A stretch of 64,000 nucleotides of DNA from Halobacteriovorax sp. JY17 (GTDB taxonomy: Bacteria; Bdellovibrionota; Bacteriovoracia; Bacteriovoracales; Bacteriovoracaceae). The first letter of the stretch is position 1; every line of letters starts with the position of its first letter. The translations under genes and the position numbers were made by a program. Shown here piece after piece: positions 25,245 through 33,470 of the stretch. The notes beneath the pieces were generated by a model. That model did not search any database. It had not been told where the DNA came from and worked only from the letters and a program-made list of their open reading frames with translations. The stretch covers positions 124,001 to 188,000 of the forward strand of contig NZ_NJER01000002.1 of NCBI RefSeq assembly GCF_002753895.1, written 5' to 3'.

Positions 25245-26921
25245 ATGTTCAGGAAAGAGTTTGCAGATGTTATTGGCAAGACAGGGATGATTCCTATTAA
25301 GGATTTACGCCCTCTGTTGCTCGATAAAAATCCTGCAAAAGTTTCTGAGCTAGGTCTTCTCTCTCTTTCTTTCTTTGACGATATCAAATTTGCGAAGCAG
25401 GTTGCAGAAAATTACAACCTTACATTTATTGATCTGTCGAAAGCGAAAATCCCAGATAAAACAATAAAGCTGATTAGAAAAACAGATGTTTTGAAGTATA
25501 GAGTTTTACCAATTCAGAAAACTGCAAAAGCTGTTAGTCTTGCCGTTTTTGATCCTTCTATTGTTGAGTTAAAGCCTGAGCTGCAAACATTATTTCAGCA
25601 TCCTGTTGAATTTATTTTAACAAACGTTGGGTCATGGGCAAAAATATTCGAAAGAGTTACTGAATCAATTGATGAATTACTAGAGACAATAAAGGAAGTT
25701 AAAGCTTCAGACACTAATAAAGAAGATTCTGTTAATGAAGAAGATATTGGTGAAGACGTAATAAGGTTTGTGAATAGAATCTTAGCCGATGCGTACGTGA
25801 GAAAGGCATCAGATATTCATATAGAACCATATGAAAATAATTTTAGAGTTCGGTTTCGTGTTGATGGAACATTGATGGAGGTTGCAAAGCCTCCAAAGAC
25901 TCTAATGGCTCCTATGACGTCTAGAATGAAAATTATGGCGCAAATGGATATCTCTGAAAAAAGAAAGCCCCAAGATGGTAGAATAAAGCTCTCTGTAGGA
26001 GGGAAGCCAATCGATTATAGGGTTTCTAGTTTGCCAACGCTTTTTGGAGAAAAAATTGTATTAAGACTTTTAGACCAATCAAATCTTCAGCTTGATATGA
26101 CGAAGTTGGGATTTGAAGAGCAGCAGTTGAAAGTTTTCAAAGAGGGGATCCATCAGCCGTATGGAATGTGCTTAGTTACTGGCCCAACAGGGTCGGGGAA
26201 GACAACCACTTTATATTCTGCTTTGGCTGAACTAAATGTTGTAGGAAACAATATTTCTACAGCAGAAGATCCGGTTGAATTTAACCTTGAAGGAATAAAC
26301 CAGGTCAACGTAAAAAAAGAAGTAGGACTTACGTTCCCATTTGCTCTTAAGGCCTTTCTTAGGCAAGACCCCGATATAATTATGGTTGGGGAAATTAGAG
26401 ACTTAGAGGTAGGCGAAATTGCAGTTGAAGCCGCACTTACAGGCCACATGGTTCTTTCAACGTTACATACAAATGATGCCCCTTCAACAGTAACGAGACT
26501 TTTGAATATGGGAATTGAACCATTTCTTGTAACAGGAGCACTGAATGTTGTTGTTGCTCAGAGGCTTTGTCGAAGAATTTGTTCTTCGTGCAAGGAAGTT
26601 GACACAGAAGTAACTAAAGAAGAGATTGTTGCCTGTGGTATTGCACCTAGTTCTGCTGAAAAAATAAAAATTTACAAAGGAAAGGGTTGTGACATGTGTA
26701 ATGGAACAGGCTACAAAGGTAGAGTCGCAATCTATGAAGTGATGGATCTATCACCGAGAGTGAAAGAGCTGATTCTAAAACATGCATCTTCTGATGAAAT
26801 AAAAAAACAAGCAATAAAAGATGGAATGAAAACACTAAGAATGTGTGCATTGACAAAAGTGGCCAAGGGGGAAACAACTCTTGAAGAAGCCGTGAATAAC
26901 TCTAGTGCAGATAAGTTTTGA
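25245..26921 (+). CDS. pilB: type IV pilus extension ATPase PilB
   Basis: A 558-residue GspE/PilB ATPase powering pilus extension. An N-terminal T2SSE-N (MshEN-like) domain covers about residues 1-150. The ATPase core has Walker A GPTGSGKTTT, the Asp/His boxes around EDPVEFNLEGINQVNV, and Walker B IIMVGEIRD. A tetracysteine zinc motif (CRRICSSC ... CDMCNGTG) follows near the C-terminus. The gene starts 102 bases after aroE and is followed by pilT after 11 bases. Confidence 0.96.
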   Translation: MFRKEFADVIGKTGMIPIKDLRPLLLDKNPAKVSELGLLSLSFFDDIKFAKQVAENYNLTFIDLSKAKIPDKTIKLIRKTDVLKYRVLPIQKTAKAVSLAVFDPSIVELKPELQTLFQHPVEFILTNVGSWAKIFERVTESIDELLETIKEVKASDTNKEDSVNEEDIGEDVIRFVNRILADAYVRKASDIHIEPYENNFRVRFRVDGTLMEVAKPPKTLMAPMTSRMKIMAQMDISEKRKPQDGRIKLSVGGKPIDYRVSSLPTLFGEKIVLRLLDQSNLQLDMTKLGFEEQQLKVFKEGIHQPYGMCLVTGPTGSGKTTTLYSALAELNVVGNNISTAEDPVEFNLEGINQVNVKKEVGLTFPFALKAFLRQDPDIIMVGEIRDLEVGEIAVEAALTGHMVLSTLHTNDAPSTVTRLLNMGIEPFLVTGALNVVVAQRLCRRICSSCKEVDTEVTKEEIVACGIAPSSAEKIKIYKGKGCDMCNGTGYKGRVAIYEVMDLSPRVKELILKHASSDEIKKQAIKDGMKTLRMCALTKVAKGETTLEEAVNNSSADKF

Positions 26922-26932
26922 TGGAGTATTAG

Positions 26933-28063
26933 ATGTGTAGTGATGAAACAATACCAGACAAAACGTTTACGAAAACGAAAAAGGCTGGGGCTGAAGGCGT
27001 AAAAATTCAGCAGTTATTTAAGTTAATGGTAGAGAGTGGGGGGTCAGATCTTCACTTAACAGTAGGTACTCCTCCAGGGTTGAGAGTTAACGGAGAGGTT
27101 GTACGAGTTAAAATTCCTGCATTAACAGCTGTTGATACAAAGAGGTTGATTTACCAAATCTTAACCGAAGAACAAAAGAATGAGCTTGAAAAAAATCTAG
27201 AGTTAGATTTTTCTTTTGGAATTAAGGGGTTGGCTAGATTTAGATCAAATGTATTCTACTCAAAAGGTGGAGTAGCGGCAGTGTTTAGACAGATTCCAAG
27301 TATTATTCCAGACTTTAAAGCACTTCGTTTGCCAAACGTTTTACTTGAAATGACAGATGTCACAAATGGACTTGTCCTCGTTACTGGGCCAACTGGTTCA
27401 GGTAAATCTACTACTCTTGCGGCATTAATTGATCGCTTAAATGAAAATGAATCAGGACATATTATTACATTAGAAGATCCAGTGGAATTTGTGCATCCTC
27501 ATAAGAGCTGTATTGTTAACCAAAGAGAAATTGGAACAGATTCCCTTTCGTTTAAAAATGCAATGAAGTCATTACTTCGTCAGGACCCTGATATTGTTCT
27601 TGTTGGGGAGATGAGGGATGCTGAAACAATTGAAGCGGCTTTAACCATTGCGGAAACAGGTCATTTAGTTTTTGGAACACTCCATACGAATAGTTGTGTT
27701 CAAACAATTAACAGAATTATCAATGTTTTTCCTGCAGATAGGCAAGATCAAGTAAGGACACTACTTAGCTTTGTTTTACAGGGGGTCGTATCTCAGCAGT
27801 TATTACCAAAGTCTTTTGAACCTGGACGTTGTCTTGGAATGGAAGTTCTTGTACCAACTGCAGCGATTAGAAACTTAATACGTGAAGATAAGATTCATCA
27901 GATTTATTCTCAGATGCAAATCGGGCAAGATAAGTCAGGAATGATGACAATGAATCAAACAATTAAAAAGCATGTTGATTCAGGTTTAATCGATACGGAA
28001 ACGGCGATGAGTTATTCAACGAATCCGGAAGAACTTGCTAAACAGTTAGGAGTAAAAAGGTAA
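26933..28063 (+). CDS. pilT: type IV pilus retraction ATPase PilT
   Basis: A 376-residue hexameric ATPase that depolymerises pili. Walker A GPTGSGKSTT, Walker B IVLVGEMRD and the PilT-specific AIRNLIRE motif required for retraction are all present. The first 25 residues form a short polar extension before the conserved domain. A GGAG ribosome-binding site precedes the ATG. It lies between pilB and pilC in one operon. Confidence 0.96.
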   Translation: MCSDETIPDKTFTKTKKAGAEGVKIQQLFKLMVESGGSDLHLTVGTPPGLRVNGEVVRVKIPALTAVDTKRLIYQILTEEQKNELEKNLELDFSFGIKGLARFRSNVFYSKGGVAAVFRQIPSIIPDFKALRLPNVLLEMTDVTNGLVLVTGPTGSGKSTTLAALIDRLNENESGHIITLEDPVEFVHPHKSCIVNQREIGTDSLSFKNAMKSLLRQDPDIVLVGEMRDAETIEAALTIAETGHLVFGTLHTNSCVQTINRIINVFPADRQDQVRTLLSFVLQGVVSQQLLPKSFEPGRCLGMEVLVPTAAIRNLIREDKIHQIYSQMQIGQDKSGMMTMNQTIKKHVDSGLIDTETAMSYSTNPEELAKQLGVKR

Positions 28064-28069
28064 TCTACA

Positions 28070-29290
28070 ATGGCCAATTGGAAGTATGAAGGATTAAATA
28101 AAGATGGAAAGAGGGTTACTGGATCAGTTTCTGCTACGTCTGAAAAAGAAGTTCGAAGAATTCTTCGAAACGAAAAAGTTCGTGCACGAAAAATAATACC
28201 ACCTTCGATCTTAGAGTTTGACCTTGGCGACTGGATGGTTGAAAAGGGGTTTGCTGCACCTTTTGGAGCTAAGGAACTTGCAAATTTTACAAAGCAGTTG
28301 TCTATTATGATAAATGCAGGAGTCCCTATCCTGCAGGCATTAGAAATTATTTTTAAATCAGAAAAACAACCAACTCTTAAAAAGTCTGTAAAAAATATTG
28401 CTCGAGATGTAGGTGAGGGGCAAACGATTGCAGAAGCAATGGAAAAACAAAAAGGTTTTAATAAACTTTATTGCAGTCTTGTTAAGGCCGGTGAGGCCGG
28501 AGGTATTTTAGATACAATTTTGAATAAACTCTCGACTCACCTTGAAAAACAAGAAAGAACAAAGGCACAGGTGAAATCAGCAATGATGTATCCTTTTATT
28601 GTAACTCTTGTTGGGATTGGAGTTATTTGGGGGATGATGGTCTTCGTTGTACCGCAATTTGTTGGAATGCTTGCAGATACTGGACAAGATCCTCCGTGGA
28701 TCACTCAGATGGTTATTGATACGTCAGACTTTCTAGGTAAACACTCAATGAAAATGATGGGAGGTTTCTTTGTAATAGGTGTTTTGCTAAATAGCTTTAT
28801 AAAAACACCTTCAGGGAAAGTTCTTTTCGATAAGTTTACTATGAAGATGCCCATCTTTGGGCTGATAATTATAAAAGGAAATTTGAGTACTTTTTCTCGA
28901 ACCCTTGCGACAATGTTAGGTGCCGGAGTTTCCTTAATTGATTCCTTAGATATTTGTATTGAAACGATTGATAATGGTGTTATTGCTGGAGATGTAAAAG
29001 TTATTAGAAAAGAGGTCGTACAAGGGAAGACTTTAACAGAGCCCTTAATGAAGATTGATTACTTTCCTGACATGGTTTCTCAAATGATTAAAGTTGGGGA
29101 GCAAACAGGACAAATTGATCAAATGTTAGAAAAGGTCTCAGATGTCTTCGAAGAGGAAGTCAATGAACTTGTTGGCGGTATGACTAAGATGATAGAGCCA
29201 ATTATTATTGTCGTCTTAGGTGGTATCATTGCGTGTATTTTAGTCGCCATGTATTTACCGATGTTTATGAGTGCCGGAGGTGCAGATTAA
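28070..29290 (+). CDS. pilC: type IV pilus inner-membrane platform protein PilC
   Basis: A 406-residue GspF/PilC-family protein with two copies of the T2SSF domain (about residues 75-200 and 275-400) and three main membrane helices. Characteristic motifs FTKQLSIMINAGVPILQALE and TMLGAGVSLIDSLD begin the two repeats. It is the platform on which PilB and PilT act. It ends the pilBTC operon. Confidence 0.95.
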   Translation: MANWKYEGLNKDGKRVTGSVSATSEKEVRRILRNEKVRARKIIPPSILEFDLGDWMVEKGFAAPFGAKELANFTKQLSIMINAGVPILQALEIIFKSEKQPTLKKSVKNIARDVGEGQTIAEAMEKQKGFNKLYCSLVKAGEAGGILDTILNKLSTHLEKQERTKAQVKSAMMYPFIVTLVGIGVIWGMMVFVVPQFVGMLADTGQDPPWITQMVIDTSDFLGKHSMKMMGGFFVIGVLLNSFIKTPSGKVLFDKFTMKMPIFGLIIIKGNLSTFSRTLATMLGAGVSLIDSLDICIETIDNGVIAGDVKVIRKEVVQGKTLTEPLMKIDYFPDMVSQMIKVGEQTGQIDQMLEKVSDVFEEEVNELVGGMTKMIEPIIIVVLGGIIACILVAMYLPMFMSAGGAD

Positions 29291-29318
29291 AGCATTGAAA
29301 TTGCGTGTAATAAATTTA

Positions 29319-29340
29319 TTTAGAAAAAAAAATTTCTAAA
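29319..29340. repeat. AT-rich inverted repeat after pilC
   Basis: TTTAGAAA (29319-29326) and TTTCTAAA (29333-29340) form a perfect 8-bp stem with an A6 loop. There is no GC core and no T-run, so it would be at most a weak terminator for pilBTC. Confidence 0.4.
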
Positions 29341-29360
29341 GATTAAATTATATATTTCGA

Positions 29361-29369
29361 TGATATAAT
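29361..29369 (+). promoter_or_regulatory. candidate extended -10 promoter for pilA
   Basis: TGATATAAT matches the extended -10 consensus TGnTATAAT. No good -35 hexamer is seen. Transcription from about 29376 would give a leader of roughly 160 bases before pilA. I found no sigma-54 -24/-12 motif here, although pilin genes often have one. Confidence 0.45.
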
Positions 29370-29394
29370 CAATAATAAGGATTGTAGGAATTTT

Positions 29395-29460
29395 ATGGAA
29401 ATCTTATTATTGGATTCTCAATATCTGATAAATGAAGATCTCTTTAGAAGTACAATTTGA
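29395..29460 (+). CDS. possible leader peptide upstream of pilA (21 aa)
   Basis: ATG at 29395 to TGA at 29458-29460 encodes 21 residues beginning MEILLLDSQY. An AGGA ribosome-binding site lies about 6 bases upstream, and the extended -10 promoter candidate is about 26 bases upstream. A 9-bp hairpin begins at the very next base after the stop codon. It could be a regulatory leader ORF controlling pilA, or a chance ORF. Confidence 0.35.
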   Translation: MEILLLDSQYLINEDLFRSTI

Positions 29461-29485
29461 ACTTACTTCTCTCAATGAAGTAGGT
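29461..29485 (+). promoter_or_regulatory. hairpin in the pilA leader
   Basis: ACTTACTTC (29461-29469) pairs with GAAGTAGGT (29477-29485), nine pairs including one G-U, with a seven-base loop. It starts immediately after the leader ORF stop and ends about 40 bases before the pilA ribosome-binding site. No T-run follows, so it is not a simple terminator. Confidence 0.4.
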
Positions 29486-29534
29486 AACGTAAAAATGTCG
29501 ATCTCAATTCGGCAAAACTTAAATGGGAGGCTTT

Positions 29535-30113
29535 ATGAAAAGCTTTAAAAACGAAGAAGGTTTCACACTTGTGGAGCTAATGGTTGTGGTTGCGATTATT
29601 GGTATTTTATCAGCGGTAGCAATTCCAAACTTTAAGAAGTATCAAGCAAAAACAAAAACATCGGAAGCAAAGTTACAACTTTCTTCTATTTACTCTGCAG
29701 AGACAGCTCTTCAGTCAGACTTTGATGCCTATGCTTCATGTTTGGCGGATGCAGGTTATCTTGCTCCGAAAGGGGGAAACTATTACGCAGTAGGTTTTGC
29801 AGCAGCTGATACTGGTGGTATCACAACTGTAACTTCAAACAGTGGTACATGTATTGGTGGAGCTGGGAATACTGGAGGACCTGCGAATAAGACTGTGGCA
29901 GGTAAGAAAGCAGTTGATGCAAACATGGGATTCACAATTGTTAAGACAACTGCGGGTTTATCTCAAACGACAAACTCTGTGGAAGCAGACGGTCTAGGTT
30001 TTGTAGCCGGTGCTGTTGGTTATATTGATTCAGACAAAGCAAAAGCAAACGTTGCAGATATCTGGGCAATCGACGAAAACAAGAACCTTGTCCACGATGT
30101 TATTGGTTATTAA
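29535..30113 (+). CDS. pilA: type IV major pilin PilA
   Basis: A 192-residue type IVa prepilin. A short basic leader ending in glycine is followed by the mature N-terminus FTLVELM with glutamate at position 5, and a hydrophobic helix up to about residue 33. The globular domain has two cysteines (SCLADAG and GTCIGGA) that may form a disulfide. The ATG at 29535 is chosen over 29523 because GGGAGG (29525-29530) lies four bases before it. PilD in this window would process it. It is separated from pilC by 244 bases and ends at a strong terminator, consistent with high independent expression. Confidence 0.95.
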   Translation: MKSFKNEEGFTLVELMVVVAIIGILSAVAIPNFKKYQAKTKTSEAKLQLSSIYSAETALQSDFDAYASCLADAGYLAPKGGNYYAVGFAAADTGGITTVTSNSGTCIGGAGNTGGPANKTVAGKKAVDANMGFTIVKTTAGLSQTTNSVEADGLGFVAGAVGYIDSDKAKANVADIWAIDENKNLVHDVIGY

Positions 30114-30122
30114 TTAGAAGAT

Positions 30123-30929
30123 TTATTTAGAGGAGGACTTTGTCCTCCTCTTTTTTGGTCTAAACTTTTTCCACTCTTGTTGCGCTTTGTATTTACCATC
30201 TTTAAGTAAATAGGGAAGACCATTAAAATCGACTTTCTCGCAATTACTCATATAATTATTTAAACAATCTAGATCAATTTCAGCTTTTAAACCATAAAGA
30301 TTTTCTTTTAACTTTTTTCTTAAACTTCCCTTCGGAGTATTGTTGTAATGATTAATTAGAATAATAAAAGCTTCTTTTAAACCACCACTCTCTGCTTGAA
30401 TTCTACTGACTAATGATGGGAGATATTTCGAGTGATTCTTTGCCTCGGGAGACTTTAGTGCCACTTTGTACTTCTTTAGTGCCGACTCCTGATCCTGTAG
30501 CTCAAAATAGTCATTAAAAGCTCCGTTGTAATTTAGCCAAAAGTCGTTCTTATAATATTTGAGACCTAGATTATATATATCTGCAGCACCTTCAACATCA
30601 TCCTTGATTATAGATAAGTAAACTCCCCCATAGACATAGTTTTCATAAAATAGTGGCTCAAGTGAGGAAATAGATTTAAATCTATAGTACATCCATGAAT
30701 TTCCATCTTTAACTCTCTCAGTATCTCCTTCTAGCATGGTATGGATCCATAAAATATTAGAAAGAAGTCTTTTTTGACCTATAGAAAAAATATTAATAAG
30801 AGTCTGGTCAAAGTTAGTACTGTATTCCTCTTTAGATATTTTAATATCAGGTAAGGATATTTTATCCTTGAGAGTATTTGATATTAGTAAGAATATGGGT
30901 ATTATTAAAAAGACAAAAATTTTTTTCAT
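30123..30929 (-). CDS. TPR-like membrane-anchored protein of unknown function
   Basis: A 268-residue protein with an N-terminal hydrophobic helix or signal anchor (about residues 3-19) and a helical, TPR-like body. One unit has the pattern Y-x3-L-x2-Y-x4-W-x3-N-x2-A around residues 120-140. The last nine codons, rich in Lys, Arg and Ser, are read through the hairpin and T-run of the pilA terminator. The gene is convergent with pilA and begins 26 bases from the divergent ABC gene. Function is unknown; its position in the pilus cluster is suggestive only. Confidence 0.7.
   Translation of the reverse strand: MKKIFVFLIIPIFLLISNTLKDKISLPDIKISKEEYSTNFDQTLINIFSIGQKRLLSNILWIHTMLEGDTERVKDGNSWMYYRFKSISSLEPLFYENYVYGGVYLSIIKDDVEGAADIYNLGLKYYKNDFWLNYNGAFNDYFELQDQESALKKYKVALKSPEAKNHSKYLPSLVSRIQAESGGLKEAFIILINHYNNTPKGSLRKKLKENLYGLKAEIDLDCLNNYMSNCEKVDFNGLPYLLKDGKYKAQQEWKKFRPKKRRTKSSSK
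30129..30156 (+). terminator. strong intrinsic terminator of pilA
   Basis: GAGGAGGAC (30130-30138) and GTCCTCCTC (30142-30150) form a perfect 9-bp GC-rich stem with a TTT loop, followed by TTTTTT. The same bases encode the last residues of the convergent gene. Confidence 0.92.
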
Positions 30930-30955
30930 GAATCTATTCTAAACGTGGAACTTAA

Positions 30956-31858
30956 ATGTTTGAAGTAAAAGATATTAAAAAGAGCTATAAATCTGACTTT
31001 TGGTCTAGATCCTTTGAGGCCTTGTCTAATGTTTCATTCTCTATAGAAAAGGGACAGATCGTTGGATTTTTAGGAGCAAACGGCGCAGGAAAGACTACAT
31101 TAATTAAAATAATGATGGAATTTTCAAAGGCGGATAGTGGATCAATTTACTTCTTTGATAAAAAGAACTTTCAAGAAATCTCAAAAAAAGTAGGCTACTT
31201 ACCTGAGAGGCCATATTTCTACCCACATTTAACTGGTCAGGAAATGATAGAACTCATGGGGGCTCTTTGCGATTTAAGTCATAGTGAAATCTTAAATAGC
31301 ATTGAAAAGTATGGTCATAGACTAAAGATTCATTTTGCATTAAATAGAAAAATTAAAGGTTATTCAAAGGGAATGCTGCAGAGATTGGGGATGCTTTGTA
31401 CTCTTATACATAATCCTAGCCTAATTATTTTAGATGAACCTCTTTCGGGATTAGATCCTCAGGGGCGAAAGGATATTAAAGATTTATTGGTCGAATTATC
31501 GAATGAAGGAAAGACGATTTTCTTTTCGAGCCATATTGTATCTGATGTTGAAGAGGTCTGTGAAAAGGTAATTGTTCTTGAAAAAGGAGTAATTGTTTAC
31601 GAAGGAAATATATCTGAACTAATTGAGAGAAATAGTAACACTAACCTATTAATCTCTGTTAGCTCCAAAGCGGAGTGTTTGGACAAACTTTCAGAATCAT
31701 TCTTTTCGAAAAATAGCATAACTACTTATTGTGTATTAGACAGCAAAAAGAATGAATTCCTGAAAATGGCTTTAGATAAAAAAATAGAAATTTTAAAACT
31801 ATCTAAAAACAGTCCTACACTTGAAGAGGTTGTCTATAAAACAGGGCAGAATGTATGA
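30956..31858 (+). CDS. ABC transporter ATP-binding protein
   Basis: A 300-residue ABC ATPase with Walker A GANGAGKT (residues 40-47), a signature region GYSKGMLQRL, Walker B LIILDEP and a switch histidine in FFSSHIVSD. A C-terminal extension of about 80 residues is typical of ABC-2 type export ATPases. It overlaps the permease gene by four bases and that overlaps pilD, so the pair is transcribed with the prepilin peptidase. Adjacent ABC-2 genes occur near type IV pilus genes in some deltaproteobacteria (PilG/H/I in Myxococcus), so a pilus role is possible. Confidence 0.9.
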   Translation: MFEVKDIKKSYKSDFWSRSFEALSNVSFSIEKGQIVGFLGANGAGKTTLIKIMMEFSKADSGSIYFFDKKNFQEISKKVGYLPERPYFYPHLTGQEMIELMGALCDLSHSEILNSIEKYGHRLKIHFALNRKIKGYSKGMLQRLGMLCTLIHNPSLIILDEPLSGLDPQGRKDIKDLLVELSNEGKTIFFSSHIVSDVEEVCEKVIVLEKGVIVYEGNISELIERNSNTNLLISVSSKAECLDKLSESFFSKNSITTYCVLDSKKNEFLKMALDKKIEILKLSKNSPTLEEVVYKTGQNV

Positions 31859-32619
31859 AGTCATTTACAATTGCAAAATATACGTTTTCGGAATTTCTTC
31901 AAAGTAAAATTCTCTACAATGTTTTCTTTCTTTCCTTAGGTTTATTCGTTTTGACCTATGTTGCAAGTGAGTTCACATATGGTGTTCCAAATAAGATTGC
32001 TTTGGATTTTGGATTTGGTGCCGCAAGTATTTCAACTCTTTTAATTTCTATTTTTCTAGGGGCAAACTTAATTGTGCGAGAAGTAGAAAATAGAACTCTT
32101 TATATGATTCTTTCTAGACCGATTTCTCGAGCAGAGTTTATTGTTGGAAAAACCTTGGGGTTAGTTGGGATTGTTTTCCTCAATACAGTTATTTTGGGAA
32201 GTGTTTCTCTCTCTCTTTATTTTCTTATGGGAGGAGCTTGGAGTTATCTAATTCCGTTCGTGTTTTTCTTTATTGTTTTAGAGGCAATTATTGTTTTATT
32301 AGTTGTAATATTATTTTCTCTTGTAACAAGCACTGTTTTAGCGGTGGTGAATACCTTAGTCATTTATATTTCGAGTTATGCAATCTATGAAGTTAGTCAT
32401 ACTACTTTTGTGGAAAATAATATCTTATTTAAAAAGGTATTATCGGTGGGAAGTTATATTCTACCAGGACTTTCGAACTTTAATATTAAGGATTATGTTT
32501 TATATGAGAAGATTATTGCTTTGCCAAATTTAGGTTATGGTATTCTTTATGGGTTATCTTACATAATGTTTCTACTTTTACTTTGTGTAACAATTTTTAA
32601 CCAGAAGAATTTAGATTGA
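31855..32619 (+). CDS. ABC-2 type transporter permease
   Basis: A 254-residue integral membrane protein with about six helices and the topology of ABC-2 permeases. The region ANLIVREVENRTLYMILSRP is the coupling segment typical of this family. ATGA overlap with the ATPase gene and TGATG overlap with pilD show a translationally coupled group. The substrate is not deducible. Confidence 0.88.
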   Translation: MKSFTIAKYTFSEFLQSKILYNVFFLSLGLFVLTYVASEFTYGVPNKIALDFGFGAASISTLLISIFLGANLIVREVENRTLYMILSRPISRAEFIVGKTLGLVGIVFLNTVILGSVSLSLYFLMGGAWSYLIPFVFFFIVLEAIIVLLVVILFSLVTSTVLAVVNTLVIYISSYAIYEVSHTTFVENNILFKKVLSVGSYILPGLSNFNIKDYVLYEKIIALPNLGYGILYGLSYIMFLLLLCVTIFNQKNLD

Positions 32620-33386
32620 TGACTTTATATATAGTTTTCTTTATTTTTGGCTCAATGATTGGAAGTTTCTTAAATGCAGTTATTTATAGGCTTCCAAGAA
32701 AAATAAATATTGCCTTTCCTCGTTCTCATTGTACGAATTGTAAAAAGTTAATTTACTGGTATGAGAATATCCCAATTTTAAGTTATATCTTTCTAAGAGG
32801 GAAGTGCTCAAAGTGCAAGAGCCCTTATAGTGCTATGTATCCTGCTGTTGAGATTCTTATAGGTGTTGTCGCAGTTCTATTAATTCCTGACAACTTAAAC
32901 TCGATGAGTCTAATGTATTATTTTCTATACTTTAGTCTATTCTGTGCACTCTTTTGCCATTTTATTATTGATATCAAGCACCAGATACTTCCTGACTCAA
33001 TCAATATTTATATTGCTGTCGTTTTACTTTGCATTTCTTTTTTGAAGTATTCTCCGACTTATTATTTCTTGGGAGCGCTGATCGGATTTTTATTTCCCTA
33101 TCTTGTAACACTTGCATTCTACTATCTAAAGGGGCAGCAGGGACTTGGAGGTGGAGATATAAAGCTATTTGCGGCCCTTGGAATTTTACTTGGTCCTGTT
33201 GGTATTATTAATAATATCTTTCTTAGTTGCTTTTTTGGAGCACTCTTTAGTTTGGTAATGATGGCCCTTGGGAAAATGTCTAGAAATTCGAAATTGGCAT
33301 TTGGCCCTTTTATAATAATTGTTGCGGTGTTTCAAGTCTACTTTCCGACTCTTTTTAGACAGTTTTCCTCACTATGGAGCATTTAA
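32619..33386 (+). CDS. pilD: prepilin peptidase / N-methyltransferase PilD
   Basis: A 255-residue multi-pass membrane aspartic protease that removes prepilin leaders and methylates the new N-terminus. Two CxxC pairs (CTNC, CSKC) form the cytoplasmic zinc site of the methyltransferase domain. The active-site aspartates lie in DIKHQILPD and in GGGDIKLF. ATG 32619 overlaps the permease stop and is preferred over a TTG one codon earlier. It is the expected processing enzyme for pilA. Confidence 0.95.
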   Translation: MTLYIVFFIFGSMIGSFLNAVIYRLPRKINIAFPRSHCTNCKKLIYWYENIPILSYIFLRGKCSKCKSPYSAMYPAVEILIGVVAVLLIPDNLNSMSLMYYFLYFSLFCALFCHFIIDIKHQILPDSINIYIAVVLLCISFLKYSPTYYFLGALIGFLFPYLVTLAFYYLKGQQGLGGGDIKLFAALGILLGPVGIINNIFLSCFFGALFSLVMMALGKMSRNSKLAFGPFIIIVAVFQVYFPTLFRQFSSLWSI

Positions 33387-33409
33387 CTTTTATCCTGCGC
33401 AGTAATTAC

Positions 33410-33439
33410 TTGAAATCAATAGTTTTAATGCGTTATAAT
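33410..33439 (+). promoter_or_regulatory. candidate sigma-70 promoter for pilMNOP
   Basis: TTGAAA (33410-33415), an 18-bp spacer, and a perfect TATAAT (33434-33439). It lies 31 bases before the TTG start of pilM. Confidence 0.7.
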
Positions 33440-33470
33440 TTATAGGCATCGGAAGCATCGAGGAAATTTT

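Noticed and set aside
29319-29340. Inverted repeat after pilC as a terminator
   Set aside because: The stem is only A/T-rich with a single G-C pair and no T-run follows; kept only as a repeat.
29291-29534. Sigma-54 promoter for pilA
   Set aside because: No TGGCAC-N5-TTGCA-like element was found in the intergenic region, despite a sigma-54 activator in the window.
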